Shown one piece after another: positions 11,654 to 22,910 of a stretch of 64,000 bases of DNA (positions within the stretch are counted from its first letter, which is position 1; the number at the start of each line of letters is the position of its first letter). The translations under genes were made by a program, and so were the position numbers. The notes beneath the pieces were generated by a model that saw only the letters and a program-made list of their open reading frames with translations, ran no database searches and was not told the DNA's origin. Origin of the DNA: Chelonoidis abingdonii (Eukaryota; Chordata; Testudines; Testudinidae); assembly GCF_003597395.2 (NCBI RefSeq), contig NC_133771.1:139835473-139899472 (forward strand), written 5' to 3'.

Positions 11654-13200
11654 GCCTCAGTGATCTAGCAATCTTAAGGACCCCTGGGCGGATGGGCAGT
11701 GCAACCCAGGCCGGGGTGGATATAAAGTTAAAGAGGTCTTCAGACTCCGCCGGAACCGCCTCAATTTTTAGGTTCAGGTTCGTAGCCACCCTCTTAAGGA
11801 GAGCCTGGTGCTCCTTGAAGTCATCAGGGGGCTGCCCGTTTAGAAAGGAGATGATGATGAGTGCACTGCTGGGGGAGGGGCAGGTTCCCTTTCCTTCTCC
11901 GGGGACAGCTCCTTAGATGCTGGAGTCCTATGCACTGCCCCCCACGTTGGATTCGGTACCAGCAGCAGTTTGTCCGAGGCGGTCAGGGAGGACTGGTGGG
12001 AGTACACGATTGGTATTATGGGCACACCGCACAGGTTCCAGTATGGTCATTGAGCGGGCCATTGTCCCTGCTGCCATGCCGTAGCTGCAGGTGCTGTGCT
12101 AGCTTCGCAGTTCGGTGGCAAATCACCCCTCCTTAGAGAGGAGCTGAACTCCCGGTCCGAGGCCGACCATTGCCCTTACAGTGACCAGGGCGGAGCCATC
12201 GAGGCCTTAGTCTGCCGACTGACGCTGGTCAGCGACTGGCAAGGTGAGGATGAGGATCGGTGCCTGCCCAGCAAGTGGAACTGAGGGGATGGAGACCAGT
12301 GCTGCGACAGGGAGCAATTCCGCCCCAGTGGGGACCGATGTCTTGGAGACCGTCTGGGCAAGGGTGATTTGCACAGTGGTGATCTTCGGAGGGCAGCTCA
12401 CCGGTATCGGCGGTACCGGTACTGGTGTCTCGACTCCAATGTCCTATGTGTTGTAGGGGGAGAGCGCGGTGTTGGGGACCTTGGTCTTCTGACCAGAGAC
12501 TGGGAATGTGGTGCCAGGGTCCTAGGCTGCGGAGACAGGGATTTAAGCCTCCGGTCTGGGGACAGAGGGTGCTCCACTGCCCTATCGGAGGTTCCATGAC
12601 CAGTTTGTTGTTAGGTATTGGGGCCTTAGCTGAGTCTAGCATGGTGTCAGCCAGCTTGTTCTTTAACCACAGGGCCACTTCAGGCAATGAGAGCCCTAGG
12701 AGAAGCCAGGGTCCCCTGCCACTCCCGGGAGTCAGAGGCGGATCCCTGGCCGGGCTGGAGGATCCGATCTCAGCAGTACCCTCATGAAGCCCTGGGGCAG
12801 GCACATGGCCTGACACAGGTCTTTTGCCCGAGGCTGCTTTCCTTTCCAGTGCCAGGGGGCTCTTCCTCTTTTGCCACTTCTTCGGTGCTGGTGAGAGGGA
12901 ACGGTATCTGACGGAGCCAGCGATGGCGGTGCGCTCTGCACCAATGCTGAGCTGTTCGGTATGGGATAAGAGAGGCAGGGCTCCGACGCAGGATGAAACG
13001 CAGTCTCCATGAGGAAGGCCCTCAAGAGGATATCCCACTCCTTCTGAGTTCTAGGGCAAAGTTCTTACAGATTCTGCACTTGTTCTTTCTATGGGACTTC
13101 CCCAAGCACTTCAGACAACTGTTGTGGGGGTCATTAATAGCCATCGGCCTGTTGCATGATGAGCAACCAGAAAACCAGGAGAGCAGGGCATGCCCCACTC
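11654..13200 (-). pseudogene. DIRS-like gag, N-terminal and central part
   Basis: The minus strand carries a degraded gag-type reading frame in several frames. A Cys-rich start (…NRPMAIND…, SCLKCLGKSH, NKCRIC) lies at about 13060-13160. A long Ser/Pro/Arg-rich section with repeated GTGT/TGTAD-like motifs spans about 12230-12900. The block DFKEHQALLKRVATNLNLK lies around 11770-11825 and ends ALPIRPGVLKIARSLRQ at 11654-11704. This is the usual order of structural-protein regions in vertebrate DIRS elements as I remember them. Frameshifts and stops make it non-functional. The 269-codon open stretch at 12229-13038 is one frame of this relic, not a host gene. Confidence 0.65.
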
Positions 13201-13855
13201 CGGGGCGAAGTCCCAGCTGGGACTCTAACTACCGAACTACGTCACACTTAACTTAAAGGCTAATTAAGTACCTAAACTATATACTGGCCAAACTTACTGA
13301 CCCTCTGAGCTGCATACGACAATTGTCAGAAGTTTGAGAGCGGGAGCGTTCCTGCCAGGGCTCGGGGCTTCAGCCCTGCTCATGCTGAAGCCCCAAGCCT
13401 CGGCGGACATGATCTGCAGGGCTGAAGCCCAAGGCCCCCTCTCCCCACTGGGCAGAAGCCCTACCCCACCACCTGCCCACAAGTCTGACAGGTGGAGAAT
13501 GGTGGGTGAGTGTGGGGGGCTTCACAAGCAGTGCTTTAACAGTAAAAGAGCTGCATGTGACTTGCAAGCCACAGTTTGGCCACCCCAGCTATATACAAAG
13601 AAGCCACACAATGGGCTGTTAAAGACCCACTAATGCTCTTTTGATTGCAAGACAAGATGCTCCAACCAACCGCCTGCGAAGGAACTGAGAGGATGTAGGG
13701 CCGGTGGCACTTATATACCAGCGCCTGGGCGCGGCTCTCACGGGGGTGCCACTGCCGACCCTACAGATACCACTAAGGCAAAACTCTCCAACGACTGCGC
13801 ACATGGGTGCACACACAGCTAGAATAGAATGGACATGACAAGCACTTGAAAAAGA

Positions 13856-14304
13856 ACTATCACTCTGCTCAGAACTCTACTTAGCATACACTTCCTGAAG
13901 TCAGTTCTCAACTGCCAGTTCTCTAGCATCAGTTTACAATTAGTAACCCTTAATAATAAATGGTCACAATTGCTAATATTTTTCTTTATGCATAATTGCA
14001 GCTAATGATGCGCATGAATGTATTATAAATCTTGTTTTACATTATGCGTCCCTGTGTGTAACAGATTAGTCTACCAGTTTAGAAATGTTAGAGGTCATGG
14101 AGTCCATAATAAGCTTCTTTTAGATCAGTCGAAAACATGGTCCATGCACAAGATCCCCACAGCAACATTAACCTATGTGATGGGAGAGACTACCTGTCAA
14201 GGGGAGCTTTAACCTTAAAAAACTGCCCATCAGTCAGTCTCCCCCTAATCGCTTCGTATTATGGAGCTGGGGGGGGGGGGCAGGAGTGGACAAGATTGTC
14301 AGTA
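13856..14304 (-). other. ARID4B intron, no recognised repeat; G-run
   Basis: AT-rich intron with a run of about 11 G residues near 14270-14280. Nothing else supported. Confidence 0.4.
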
Positions 14305-14851
14305 CAGTAACTTCTCACTTAAAGTCATCCTGGTTAACGTTGTTTCGTGGTTATGTTGCTGATCGATTAGGGAACGTGCTTGTTTAAAGTTGCACAATAA
14401 TCACTTATAATGTTGTTTGGCAGCTGCCTGCTTTGTTCACTGCTTGCAGAAAGAGCAACCTGTTGATGGGGGACTGGAACCAGGGTGGACTGGCAGCCCC
14501 CCTGTCAGTTATCCACTCCCTACGTGCCCTGTGCGGCAGCTGCCCAGCAGGCTATCAATTGCTGGGCAGTTCAGCTGTCCTTCCCCCCACTGCCATGCGC
14601 TGCTCCTGCCCTCTGCCTTGGAGCAGCTCCCGGGAGCCTCCTGCCTACTGGGGGGGTGGGGGGGAGATGAAGGGGACTGTCAGGGTGTCCCCTTCCCCCC
14701 TGCTTACCCCATCTCTATAGAGCGAGGGGGGGACATGACAGGGTTCAGGATGGTGGCAGCTTCCTAGCAGCAGCTGCTGTCTCAACTTGCTGATCTATTT
14801 AAAAAGGCAATGTACTTAGAGTGGAATCTGCATACTTAAAGGGGCAATGCT

Positions 14852-14890
14852 CATCTCTCTCTCTCTCGGTGTGTGTCTGTCTCTCTCTGC
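14852..14890. repeat. (TC)n-rich microsatellite
   Basis: Runs of tctctctctctctctc followed by gtgtgtgtctgtctctctc inside the Tigger-like element. Confidence 0.8.
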
Positions 14891-15109
14891 CATGCTGTCT
14901 TCCCTCCATTTGTGCTGCTTTGTAGAGTGTGAGGCTACATTAACAACATGTTAACCCCTGAGGGCTCAGCCAAGTGCTAATTCATCATGTAGCAGTAAGG
15001 CACTCCCTGGGAAATATCCCGTCCTCTTCCACCTCTGCCTTCACCACCTCACCCAAGCTTCACAATCATTATTGCTGTGTATAGTATTAAATTGTTTGTT
15101 TAAAACTCA

Positions 15110-15130
15110 TTGTGTGTGTGTGTGTGTGTA
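15110..15130. repeat. (TG)n microsatellite
   Basis: About ten TG units within the Tigger-like element at 14305-15279. Confidence 0.85.
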
Positions 15131-15279
15131 GTCTATTGTCTGATGAAAATTTTTTTCCCTGGAACCTAACACCCCCATTCACGATAATTCTTATGGGGAA
15201 ATTGGATTCGCTTAACATTGTTTCACTTAAAGTCACATTTTTCAGGAACAGAACTACAAGATTAAGCAAGGAGTTACTG

Positions 15280-16424
15280 TATTAATAACTAATAAATAAT
15301 AATAATAAAATTTAAAAACTCTTAATTGGTGCTTTCTAATTTTCCCATATTTAGGGCTGTGTAAAGGACAGTATTGGTTCCTGAGACGTGAAAAACTAGT
15401 TTTCCATGTACTCTACCCTTCTACCTCTCATAGACTGGTTGATGTGCCATGGAAACAGCAGTGAAAAGCGAGGGCCATCTGAACTGGGCATACAGAAAGC
15501 AAGCTTTGCTAGGGCATTTGGACTAAGTCATCAGAAAAAATGTTTTAGGACTTGATTAGATAATGAAAAAAACTAAAGGAAGATTCAACATTGTTATGTG
15601 CTTGTTTAAAGGAGCTATGATAGCTTTTAGCCTTGTTCTAAACTAGGGGAAAATAAGTACTGTAAACTGTTACTGCAGTTGTTGTAATACTTCAAATCAC
15701 CATGAGTTATTTCTAACTACTCTCAAAAGCAGGTACAATATAGCATATTATTCTAGAGTCCAGACCAATAGTTCTCAAACAAGGACCTAATGTACCACAT
15801 ATAAAACTAAAATATTTGGTGTACTACCTTCACAATTTATCAGCATAGTTAGATTGGATTCTTATTGTGATTAAACCAACCTATATGTACCATAGCCTGA
15901 AAACTGCTTTCCTAGACTCAGAAAACATGTTTATCTTGTCAGAAAACTCATTTTTGAAAGTGAATCTCTTTAAATATCAGACAACTCAACTTTGAATAAC
16001 TTTGTCTACTGGTCTAGTGTTTACCTATTTACTATTTAAAAATACTCAAGTATGTAATTTTCTATATGGTGCTAATCCTGTAAAGATTTATGCATGTGCT
16101 TAACTTTACACAGTTCCATCGACTTCAAATGGGACTACCTGCAGTACATAAACCGTGAGCTTAAGCCTGTCCATATGCTAGTACCAAATCATCTCGACAA
16201 AAGTGTGCAGCACAGGGAACACTGTTAAACAACTGCTTCTACAGATACAAAGTCTTGTTTTTATTAAGTACTTACCACCGAGAATATTCTCTAAGTACAT
16301 TTACAGCCCAAAGACATTTTCTCAAATTTAAAACAGATCGAGTGTTGCTAATCTTTGAATAAGCGGTTATGTTTTTCTGAGGTGTACTTTCAAGTTTGAG
16401 GACATAGTTATCCATTTCTCTTAC
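15280..16424 (-). other. ARID4B intron
   Basis: AT-rich intron. Positions about 16070-16165 carry a decayed interspersed repeat with 'gatttatgcatgtgcttaac' and 'ttcaaatgggactac' phrases common in turtle and bird genomes. Otherwise nothing recognised. Confidence 0.4.
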
Positions 16425-16515
16425 CTACAGTATACCAACTTGCATCTGTTAATTTGTTGATGACAGCTTCCTGGTAAGTTCCATCTGGATTCTTTACTTC
16501 TATAACAGATCCTAC
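16425..16515 (-). CDS. ARID4B: ARID4B coding exon, residues ~62-92
   Basis: This 91-nt exon has 30 codons plus the first base of a split valine codon (phase 1 donor). The acceptor is attttag and the donor gtaagag. The peptide starts [20 protein letters not shown] and ends [10 protein letters not shown]. The aromatic/acidic core is typical of the ARID4 Tudor-type fold. A few residues (S-V-I, P, T) differ from the mammalian protein as I remember it (A-I-V, L, A), consistent with ordinary orthologue divergence. The following intron is about 10.6 kb and contains the DIRS/CR1 nest and a large Tigger-like element. Confidence 0.95.
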
Positions 16516-18781
16516 CTAAAATAATATAAAAGCTACTTAACTTTTGAGAACTTTCAAACAGATAATTCATCTGAATTAGGACTGTAAAAAATATTTTAAA
16601 TCAGCAAATCTTAATTAGGGTAAGATACTATAAATACTTTGCTTAGAACAGATCCAACTTTGTGTTCCTCAGGTGCACTGGATTTCTACTTTTGCACAGT
16701 TAAATATACTTTACCTTTTACCTTCACTGAAAATTATATTTGTAAATTTGTTACTTTATTTTTCCAAACCAATCCAGATAACTGAATATGGTTCATTCTT
16801 TGCTGCCAGCAAGTGGGGAATAAGAACTGTTTTGAGTTATGTCATTCTCTTGTAGAACAGCTTGCCAGTTCAAATCATCCAGCTGAGTTTTTTTCCAAAG
16901 CAACAGTGACTAAAAACAGAACCAATCAAACTTCTTAGCTTCAAGCCAAAAAGCCTATCAGCTATGCACTGAGTGCTCACATCCCCTTCATCTCCAAAGG
17001 ATGCAATATGAAGATCAAGAAACTGAGAGCACTAGAAGCCTAGTCTCCCCACTAGTCTTTGCAAAAGACAAATCATGTCAACCATTTTTGCTTTGCAGTC
17101 TCCTTCAGTACTGTTCCACTACTACTCATGCCTTCTGGCCACTTTTATTTTTCCCTTTACTATCCTATCTGCTTCTGTGTTTTGTTGAACACAGAGGGAA
17201 GTGTAGGCCTATGAGGTAGAGGTAAGAAGCAGTTTTTCTTTCATCAAACTACACTTAACTGGAAAATCTGAGCCAGTAGGATCTTCTTTAAAAAAGGCTG
17301 TCACAAAAGGCTTCAAGAGGAAGATTATCTGATTACCTGAATTGGTATCTGAAACCTGAAGTCCATATAAACTGATTTACACTGAAATATTAAAGTTGAA
17401 AGAATGTGACTAATGTGTATTTTATATTTTGACAAATTCCTGTACTTAAACTTTGGCAAGTGGTCATAGTTGTACTGCTTACAAAAGCCCCATCCCTAAA
17501 ACATAAGTTAATTCTCCCACTACTATAAAAGTCTTTACTTCTAGTAACAATTGAGTAAACTGACTCAGTAAAATAGTCAACAACACCTATTTCTTTAAAA
17601 TTCCTTGCCTGTAGTGTGGAAGGCCTTAAGAGTGTCTTGTTGCACTGTTTAGTTTTTAAAAATTCAACTAGTCAATGTGTGATGTTCACCTAGGATTACT
17701 GGCTTGGTTCCTCTTGTAAGGTTGGTGACCAGTATATGATCATTGGTAAGCAGTTTGATTGACTGTTTCTGCATCAGCTTTAGCCAGAAAGCTGGCTAGT
17801 TTGCTGACATCCAGCTACTGAATGGTTTCTGAGACTTTTTCAGTATTTAAAAACCTTCAAGCCTTGTGACATGCCAATTCTCAATTCTGGCTCAGTATAT
17901 ATGCACAAAGCTTCAACAAAAGTTAGGGCATAAGCATGTCAGTCTTAGTTCTCGCCATGCTGGCAGGACCCAACCCTATTAAAAGTTGTGAATAAACATG
18001 ATTTACTTTCATAATCTAGAGAGCATTTAGCCCTGAACTAAACAAAGTGGATAGAGATTTTAAAATCTGTAAGGAGAGGTTTAAACTAGTGCAAATGCCT
18101 GTGAATACTAAAATCAATTTAACATTGACTTATCAATTTAACATCTCGTGATCTGGTAGAGAATGAAGTGGAGAACTAATAGGTGTGACTCTAAGATTTT
18201 TACAGGGAAACAGGGACATCCCTCATGTTCTTAAGGAGCCCACACAAAAACGGAAATTGGGTGTGTGATTTGCAATTACTCCACTTCTGGGAGGAAGGCA
18301 CCAAAACGTCTGCAAGCTGGTCAAAAAAGATTTCCGACCAAGCACTTCAACTGAGGAACCAGCTTTGTTTTCTCCCCTGGTAGAAGGGTAGAAATCTTAA
18401 ATGAATCGGCTAGAACTACTTAATATTCAGGGTGATGGCTAGTTTCTTGTTAACCTCTCCCTGTGGTTAGCAGAGAATCTGCTAAACAAATGACCTTTAT
18501 ACCTTGTCACTCTACATTGGCAGTGCTGGGTTTCGCTCTTTGCAATGGGCAATGGAACGGGCTTATGTCATGGCAGGACTGTATGTTCAGACCAGCCACA
18601 GATTACCATATCATACCCTACATATTTAAAAACTCTTTAAATTCTCATCCCTATAGAAAGACTTCTATCTTGCTAATCAGTATTGCCAAAAAAGAAAAAA
18701 GTGTAACCTTAAATAGGCATAACTATCGAAACATTTTGATAAATGACTTTGAATTCTACTGAAATTCAAAAAATGTATTAC
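16516..18781 (-). other. ARID4B intron, short (about 2.3 kb), apparently repeat-poor
   Basis: This intron between the exons at 16425-16515 and 18782-18847 holds no repeat or ORF that I can support. It is the least TE-rich intron in the window. Confidence 0.5.
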
Positions 18782-18847
18782 CTTTAATGGGCCCTTTATG
18801 TGGTCATCCTGCACTTCCACTGTTGAAGAATCATGTCTAAATGTTAC
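18782..18847 (-). CDS. ARID4B: ARID4B coding exon, residues ~40-61
   Basis: This 66-nt exon has 22 codons in phase 0 at both ends. The acceptor reads ttttctag and the donor gtaata. It encodes VTFRHDSSTVEVQDDHIKGP followed by LK. It continues directly from the exon at 31795-31905, extending the N-terminal Tudor-type module. The peptide is the ARID4B form; ARID4A is, from memory, clearly different over this stretch. The downstream intron is about 2.3 kb. There is no stop or frameshift. Confidence 0.94.
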
Positions 18848-19436
18848 CTAGAAAATATAATTCAACTAACAATCACTTGATACAGTTTAGCAGCGTAAGT
18901 ACATGAAAGCGTAAGTACTCCTTTTTCTCTAATTCTCATCTTGCATTCAACCACCCTCCTGTAGCTGTTCAATTTGCTGAAGCTCTGTCACTCTGATATT
19001 TTTGTTTTACAAGATAACTTTAAACACTTCCAAGAAGTTATTTTGCAAGTGACCTTGATGCAAAGAAACACTTTTAAAAAAACAAACTTTGCATAGATTT
19101 TAACTGGTGCAATCTAAAATGGTTGATCAGTCAAATAAAAGGATAAAGTCAACATATTTAGACCCAAAACATAGTCCTTAAAGCAATGGTTTTATTTAAA
19201 TTTATAACTTTAAAAAAATAGCTTCAGATTGTACTCCTGGCCTCAGTTTATGGTTCTACAATCATACTTCTGTTTTGTTTCTCTCTCCATTGTTGAGTGA
19301 AAGATACATGTAAAACAGAGGAAACTCTGCAGGGAAGTGGTAAAAGTGGCTATAGACAACATGCTGCCAAATGCACAAGCTGAACAGAATTCTCTAGCCT
19401 CTCAGTTGGTGATCTTAAGTGTTACTTGTAACAGTC

Positions 19437-19631
19437 AGGCTTTGCCTATGCTGCCACTTAAAAAAAGCCCCACCCGAAAGACAAAAGTTTTGCCGCCAGC
19501 AGCGCTCTGCTGTTGACAACGCGACTGCCCTGCTCATAAGAGGTGGAATTATTTGTCAGCAAAAGTGCCGACAAACAGCATTTACACTGCACAATTTTTA
19601 AGCTAAAAGCTGTGTAATGTAGACAAAGCCT
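19437..19631. mobile_element. Harbinger-type MITE
   Basis: The left end AGGCTTTGCCTATGCTGCC is answered by the right end GTGTAATGTAGACAAAGCCT, an imperfect inverted pair. About 195 bp, no coding capacity. The 'kaTGTAGACAAAGCC' end is the GTCTACA-type terminus shared by many elements in this window. Confidence 0.65.
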
Positions 19632-20111
19632 AGGTAAACTTTCAGAGGAGTGTTAAGTTGTCATTGTCCCGTTAAAGGTAAATACCATGCAGACTTCTTG
19701 GAGGATTGTTTGGGTATAAGGCAACAATGCTTTATTCTATCCGTGCATTCATAAGTTGCTCAGGGGGGAAATACTCAGGTAAGCTAGAGTTAATTTTTTT
19801 TTTGGTAGGTAGGAAATCATGAGTAGTGCAGTTTTCTAAATTGCAAACACTAAAACATTTAAATAGACTTTATGAAGCCCAGAAATCCATAGTTCAGGTG
19901 AATCAAACTACTTTGCATTCTGACTCTTCATACTGAGTGTCACTGGACTGGCACCTTGACACTAAGCACCCAGTATTCACACCATACATACAATTGCAAT
20001 AATCTTTGTACAAAATATGCCTTGAGGTATCATTTAAAAACTAATAACTCACTGATCATTAGTATTCTTGCGTAAATGTATGTGCGCTGTGGGTATTAAG
20101 AGTTATGATTA

Positions 20112-20892
20112 AGGCTGTGAGTTTGTCATGGAGGTCATGGAAGTCACGGATTCTGTGACTTTCCGTGACCTCTGTGACTTTTGCAGCGGCAGTCTCTGGC
20201 CACCGCGCCCCCTCCACCCCAGCAGCAGAATTTGGGTGTGGAGGGGTTGGGATACAGGACAGGGTGAGGCAAGCTCTGAGCGGTGCTTACCTGGGGGACT
20301 CCACAGAAGCAGTGACATCCCCCTCACTCAGCTCCTAGGTGAAGGTGTGGCCAGGCAGCTCTGCACACTGCCTCCGCCTGGAGGCACCGCCCCTGCAGCT
20401 CCCACTGGTCGTGGTTCCTGGCCGATAGGAGATGTGAAGCCTCTGCTCTGGGAGGAGGCAGCATACAGAGCTTCCTGGCCACGCCTCCCCTTAGGAGCTG
20501 AGTGAGGGGGATGTTGCTGCTTCTAGGGAGCCCCTGGGAAAACACCACCCAGAACCCACCTCACCCCATTCTGTGCCCTAAACCACTGCCCCTCCCACAC
20601 CCAAACTCTGCTGCTGCTAGGGAGCGGGAGGTGCTGAACCAGGTAGGGAGCCTGCCAGCCTCACCAACCCCAACTCCCCAGCACCCGCTGCCACCCCGCC
20701 TCTCCTTAGCACCCGGGCTGCCCTCCTCCAGCACCTGCAGAGCCCCTGGGCAGCCTCTCCCTCCCCCAAGTTTTAGTCACGGGTATATAGTAAAAGCCAT
20801 GGACAGGTCACAGGCTTACCATGAATTTTTGTTTACTGCCTATGACCTGTCTGAGACTTTTACTAAAAATAACCACGACTAAAACATAGCCT
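20112..20892. mobile_element. MITE with long internal foldback
   Basis: The left end AGGCTGTGAGTTTGTCATGG and the right end ACTAAAACATAGCCT are complementary in part (AGGCTRTG). The interior has 'ggtcatggaagtcacgg' near 20132 and 'atggacaggtcacagg' near 20799. An imperfect inverted repeat spans about 20290-20520. Non-coding although several frames stay open. Confidence 0.6.
20290..20525. repeat. Imperfect inverted repeat, ~100-bp arms
   Basis: 'catccccctcactcagctcc' near 20317 is the reverse complement of 'ggagctgagtgagggggatg' near 20494. The complementarity extends inward through 'gtggccaggcagctctg'/'cagagcttcctggccac'. As a result the plus and minus strands translate into near-identical peptides (both contain …IPLTQLL and LG(A/E)E-type ends). 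Confidence 0.8.
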
Positions 20893-21799
20893 TAGTTATG
20901 AATATATACTAGAATTATGACTGAAGTGTGTTTTAAACCAGGCATGCCAGGAGGAGTTGGTAAACAGGTGTGAACTAGACAAAGAAATCTGTTTTCCCAA
21001 CCTGGGAGTTACTTCCAAATACTTTGAAAGACCATGAGAATGTATTTACATATTACCTGAACAGACCCATCAAGCTAACAAGGGATGGAGGCAAATCTGA
21101 TACTAACAAATGGGGGAGGAGACAGCATGGTGTCTACACCCAGCTGGAGAGAGAGAGGTTTGGTCTGGGTTTGATCTTTCAAAGAATATGCTGTAAAGAT
21201 TTACTAGTCTATACAGATAGAGGGTAAACCTCAACTGAATCAGAAGATTATACACTTTTATAGTACAGTAATATTGTATACAGGGTGAGGTTCCTTCTCA
21301 CAGCCTATGACGTGCTGATGATTAATACCGTGAATTGTATGTATTAACACCATATAAAGAATTATGGATATTCACTGATATTAGGTTGCATAGTTTTCCC
21401 AGCTATTTACCTGTCTCCTACATAAATTAAGAATGGTGGCATCAAACAATGGAAGCTCCATTTACCTGCAGGGGATGGGAAGCCCACAGGAAGGAAAAAA
21501 CAGCATGAGATCATCCTGCCTCTTGAAAAAAAAAGTCACTTAACTTTGGAAGATAAGCAGGGTGGATAAAAACCAATGATTTAAATATTTTTTTTAATTG
21601 GATTTTTTTGATAAAATGCTTTTTGAGGAAAAAACCTATCTAAAGATAGCTTTAATTAAGATACGTTATAGCTCAAACACATCTCATCATGGAATAGGGA
21701 CTTTCTTTAAAACATCATCAGCAAACATATTTCTTGAATGGTTAAGCTTTAGCTCTTTGGCATCCATTACTAGACAGACACAAGAGACCAGCACTCTTA

Positions 21800-22910
21800 G
21801 GCCTGGTCTGTGCTACGATTTTAGGTGGAATTTAGCGGCATTACCTCAATTTAAGCCTGGACCTGTCCACATGACGAAGCCCTTTTTTTTCCAACTTAAA
21901 GGGCTCTTTAAATCGATTTCTTTACTCCACCTCCGACGACATTGCCGGGTCGAATCTGGGGTAGTGTGGACGCAATTCAACGGTGTTGGCCTCCAGGGGC
22001 TATCCCAGAGTGCTCCATTGTGACCACTCTGGACAGCGCTCTCAACTCAGATGCACTGGCCAGGTTAGACAGGAAAAGGCCCGCAAACTTTTGAATTTCA
22101 TTTCCTGTTTGGACAGCGTGGTGAGCTGATCAGCAGAGGTGACCATGCAGAGCTCATCAGCATGATGTGCACATTGCCGGGTCAATTTCTTGTTTTGATC
22201 CATTACATCTATCTTTTACATCTTAGGCTAGCAGCAGACGGTGCAGTAAGACTGCTAGCCATCGTCATCTCCTGGGTGCTCGGCAGAAGATGAGAATGAC
22301 CTGGCTAAGTCACTCCCATGTCCGCCCAGATGCCCCGACCGACCTCACTGAGGTTGGCTAAAAGAGCACCCAGGAGTATGACGATGATGGCTACCAGTCG
22401 TACTGCACCGTCTGCTGCCAAAAGGCAATGAGCTGCTACTGTGTAGCAATGCAGTCCCACATCTGCCAGCACTCAGGAGACGTACGGTGACAGTGAGCTG
22501 AGCAGGCTCCATGCTTGCCATGGTATGGCATCTGCTCAGGTAACCCAGAAAAAAAGGCGTGAAACGATTGTCTGCTGTTGCTTTCACGGAGGGAAGGAGG
22601 GAGACAGGGGCCTGACGACATGTACCCAGAACCACCTGCTACACTGTTTTTGCACTATCAGGCATTAGGATCTCAACCCAGAATTCCAATGGGCAGCAGA
22701 CACTGTGGGAACTGTGGGGCAGCTACCCACAGCTACCCACAATGCAATGCTCTGGAAGTCGACACTAGCCTCAGTACTGTGGACGCAGTCCACTGACTTA
22801 ATGCATTTAGAGCATTTTGTGTGGGGATACACAAAATCAACTGTATAAAAACTATTTCTAAAAAAATGACTTCTATAAATTCGACCTAATTTCGTAGTGT
22901 AGACGTAACC
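21800..22910. mobile_element. PIF/Harbinger non-autonomous element with TTA duplication
   Basis: The left end GGCCTGGTCTGTGCTACG and the right end CGTAGTGTAGACGTAACC are inverted, with exact TTA flanks at 21797-21799 and 22911-22913. The 5' region matches the larger relatives at 28152 and 40102 ('gcctccaggggctatccc', 'ttcatttcctgtttgg'). The interior contains an inverted duplication at 22228-22427. No intact gene. Confidence 0.85.
22228..22427. repeat. Inverted duplication inside a Harbinger derivative
   Basis: 'gcagacggtgcagtaagact' near 22234 is answered by 'agtcgtactgcaccgtctgc' near 22396. The arms extend through 'cctgggtgctc'/'gagcacccagg', with about 80 bp between. Related motifs recur as direct copies at 29009, 29165 and 29785. 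Confidence 0.8.

Larger units (their letters stand above)
7876..13855 (-). mobile_element. DIRS-like retroelement, internally deleted and split by CR1
   Basis: Minus-strand element with gag-type coding remnants and complementary terminal sequences. The right end (13690-13855, read on minus) resembles the left-end block around 8171-8210. Both carry 'ttcaagtgc' followed by 'tccattctattctag' or 'attccattctaggtgt'. A second complementary block at 7876-7945 and 8111-8172 pairs with itself, as expected of the internal complementary region plus inverted repeat of DIRS elements. Reverse transcriptase, RNase H, methyltransferase and tyrosine recombinase regions are absent. A CR1 occupies 9134-11650. 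Family assignment rests on gag texture and the terminal organisation; exact ends are approximate. Confidence 0.7.
14305..15279. mobile_element. Tigger-like (Tc1/mariner) non-autonomous element
   Basis: The left end CAGTAACTTCTCACTTAAAG is answered by 'ttaagcaaggagttactg' at the right, with TA flanks at 14303-14304 and 15280-15281. The interior has a GC-rich core (14420-14720), simple-sequence tracts and a motif 'ttatggggaaattggattcgc' near 15192. The reverse complement of that motif occurs in the sister element at 51977-52758. No transposase remains. Confidence 0.75.

Noticed and set aside
12229..13038. 269-codon open frame on the minus strand, longest in the window
   Set aside because: It is one frame of a decayed low-complexity DIRS gag region; neighbouring frames carry other parts of the same protein.
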